Part shown: piece after piece, positions 33,905 through 35,227 of the stretch | Numbering within the stretch: the stretch's first letter is position 1 | How the letters are laid out: the number at the start of each line of letters is the position of its first letter | DNA from: Actibacterium sp. | Lineage (GTDB): Bacteria > Pseudomonadota > Alphaproteobacteria > Rhodobacterales > Rhodobacteraceae | NCBI GenBank assembly: GCA_016278285.1 | Contig: JADQCD010000234.1 | Coordinates: 1-35,227 of the forward strand | DNA: 35,227 nt | Direction of reading: 5' to 3' | Translations under genes and position numbers: made by a program | Notes under the pieces: model-generated | Database searches by the model: none | Told to the model about the DNA's origin: nothing | Seen by the model: only the letters and a program-made list of their open reading frames with translations

Positions 33905-35227
33905 ATGCCCGCCCGCCGAATACTCTCGCTATGGTTTCCCCATCTCGACGCCGAAAGGTTGTTGCGCCGGGGGGTCGTTGCGCCCGACATCCCCTTTGCG
34001 GTGGTGCACGAAATGGGCCGGATGCAGCAGATCCGGTCGCTTTCGGCGGCCGCGCGGGAGGGTGGCCTGCGCCCCGGCCAGCCACTGCGCGATGCGCAGG
34101 CGATCTGCCCCGGGCTAGTGACACGCCAGCACGACCCGCAGGCCGAGGCGCTGTTCCTGAGCGGGTTGCGCCGCTGGGCCGGAAAGTTTTCTCCTTGGGT
34201 GGCCGAAGAGCCGCCGGCGGGGCTGATCATCGACCTGACCGGCTGTGCCCATCTGTTCGGTGGCGAAGAGCCGCTGCTGGAACAGGCGGTGCAGGATTGC
34301 GCCGACATGGGTTTGACGGTGCGGGCGGGGCTGGCCGATACGGTGGGCGCGGCCTGGGCGCTGGCACGCCACGCCGGGCAGACGGCCGGCAGTCCCCGCT
34401 CGGGCGACGACATAGCGCAGGAGGCCCGCGCCACCCGCTCGCGCGCTGTCAAGCGGCGCCACTGGGAACGGGGCGGCGCCGCGCCGCAGACCGGCCAGCA
34501 CCCTGTCGCCGCGCCGGGACAGACCCGGCAGGCCATCGCGCCGCTGCCGCTGGCCGCGCTGCGGCTATCGGACGATGCGATGAACGGGCTTGCGCGTCTC
34601 GGGCTGCGCCAGGTGGGCGATCTGATGGGGATTCCGCGCGCGGCGCTGGCCCGCCGGTTTGGCCGCGACGTGGTGCGGCGGCTGGATCAGGCCCTGGGGT
34701 TAGAGCCCGAGCCCGTCTCGCCCGCGCGCGTGCCGCTGCATTTCGCGGCACGGCTGAGCCTGCCCGATCCGATCGGGCTGGAAGCCGACATCATGGCAGG
34801 AATCGATCGCCTTCTGCCGCCGCTCTGTGCCCGGCTGAGCGAAAAGGGTCGCGTCGCGCGACGGGTGCGCCTGCACCTGTTTCGCGCCGATCACACGATG
34901 CAGAGCATCGAGGTCGGCCTCGCCCGCGCCAGCGCCGAGCCCGACCGCATCCGCCAGCTTCTGGCGATGAAGATGGAAGAGGTGGACGCGGGATTCGGCA
35001 TCGACCGCCTGCGGATCGAGGCGCATGTGACCGAGCCGGTCCATGCCCGCCAGTTCGCCGGCCACATGGACGCCGCCCGTGCCGCCAGCGACCGGCTGAC
35101 CCGCGACACAACGCTGGACGACCTGATCGGCCGGATCGGTGCGCGGGTGGGACTGGAGGCGATCACCCGACACCATCCCGGCGACAGCCATATCCCGGAA
35201 AAGGGGTTCCAGACGCTGGCCGCCGCC
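33905..35227 (+). CDS. imuB: ImuB-like Y-family DNA polymerase homologue (truncated by window end)
   Basis: MPARRILSLWFPHLDAERLLRR..., IIDLTGCAHLFGGEEPLL, VRAGLADTVGAAWALARH, LRLGLRQVGDLMGIPRAALARRFG-like HhH, RLSLPDPIG. Open to the window end, so it is absent from the ORF track. Confidence 0.9.
   Translation, partial: MPARRILSLWFPHLDAERLLRRGVVAPDIPFAVVHEMGRMQQIRSLSAAAREGGLRPGQPLRDAQAICPGLVTRQHDPQAEALFLSGLRRWAGKFSPWVAEEPPAGLIIDLTGCAHLFGGEEPLLEQAVQDCADMGLTVRAGLADTVGAAWALARHAGQTAGSPRSGDDIAQEARATRSRAVKRRHWERGGAAPQTGQHPVAAPGQTRQAIAPLPLAALRLSDDAMNGLARLGLRQVGDLMGIPRAALARRFGRDVVRRLDQALGLEPEPVSPARVPLHFAARLSLPDPIGLEADIMAGIDRLLPPLCARLSEKGRVARRVRLHLFRADHTMQSIEVGLARASAEPDRIRQLLAMKMEEVDAGFGIDRLRIEAHVTEPVHARQFAGHMDAARAASDRLTRDTTLDDLIGRIGARVGLEAITRHHPGDSHIPEKGFQTLAAA

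Noticed and set aside
1-35227. CRISPR arrays, toxin-antitoxin or phage-defence systems, tRNA/rRNA genes
   Set aside because: No regularly spaced direct repeats, no recognisable defence-gene motifs and no tRNA-like cloverleaf or rRNA sequence noticed when reading both strands.

Overview
This 35.2 kb GC-rich window looks like an alphaproteobacterial chromosome, probably Rhodobacteraceae (inferred from gene content, codon bias, a GAAC-N7-GAAC LexA-type box and a GCCTCCGGCGGGAGTATTTGGGCAAGATGAAG-type intergenic motif). Most of it is chromosomal housekeeping: the end of a YggT-like gene, recQ, yaaA, a soluble PAS/hybrid histidine kinase, a bacterial alpha-2-macroglobulin plus PBP1C pair, a thiolase, hemC/hemE/hemF, an EamA transporter, an RluE-like pseudouridine synthase, a small lipoprotein, and a truncated imuB-like Y-family polymerase behind a LexA box. 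The accessory part is a catabolic island at about 14.7-28.6 kb. A RpiR/SIS regulator sits between a minus-strand operon (aldehyde dehydrogenase, family 5 peptide-type ABC transporter, D-2-hydroxyacid dehydrogenase, DHDPS/NAL-like aldolase) and a plus-strand operon (deacetylase-like amidohydrolase, DSD1/D-threonine-aldolase-like PLP enzyme, RidA). The most unusual signals are: (i) a ~112 nt nested inverted-repeat element at 25339-25450 that can fold as a three-way junction in the divergent intergenic region; (ii) an apparently decayed ORF between it and the amidohydrolase; (iii) the catabolic island itself, whose substrate is not obvious; (iv) imuB directly behind a LexA box with no imuA next to it; (v) several candidate operator palindromes. 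I saw no CRISPR array, tRNA, rRNA, intact transposase or recognisable defence system.
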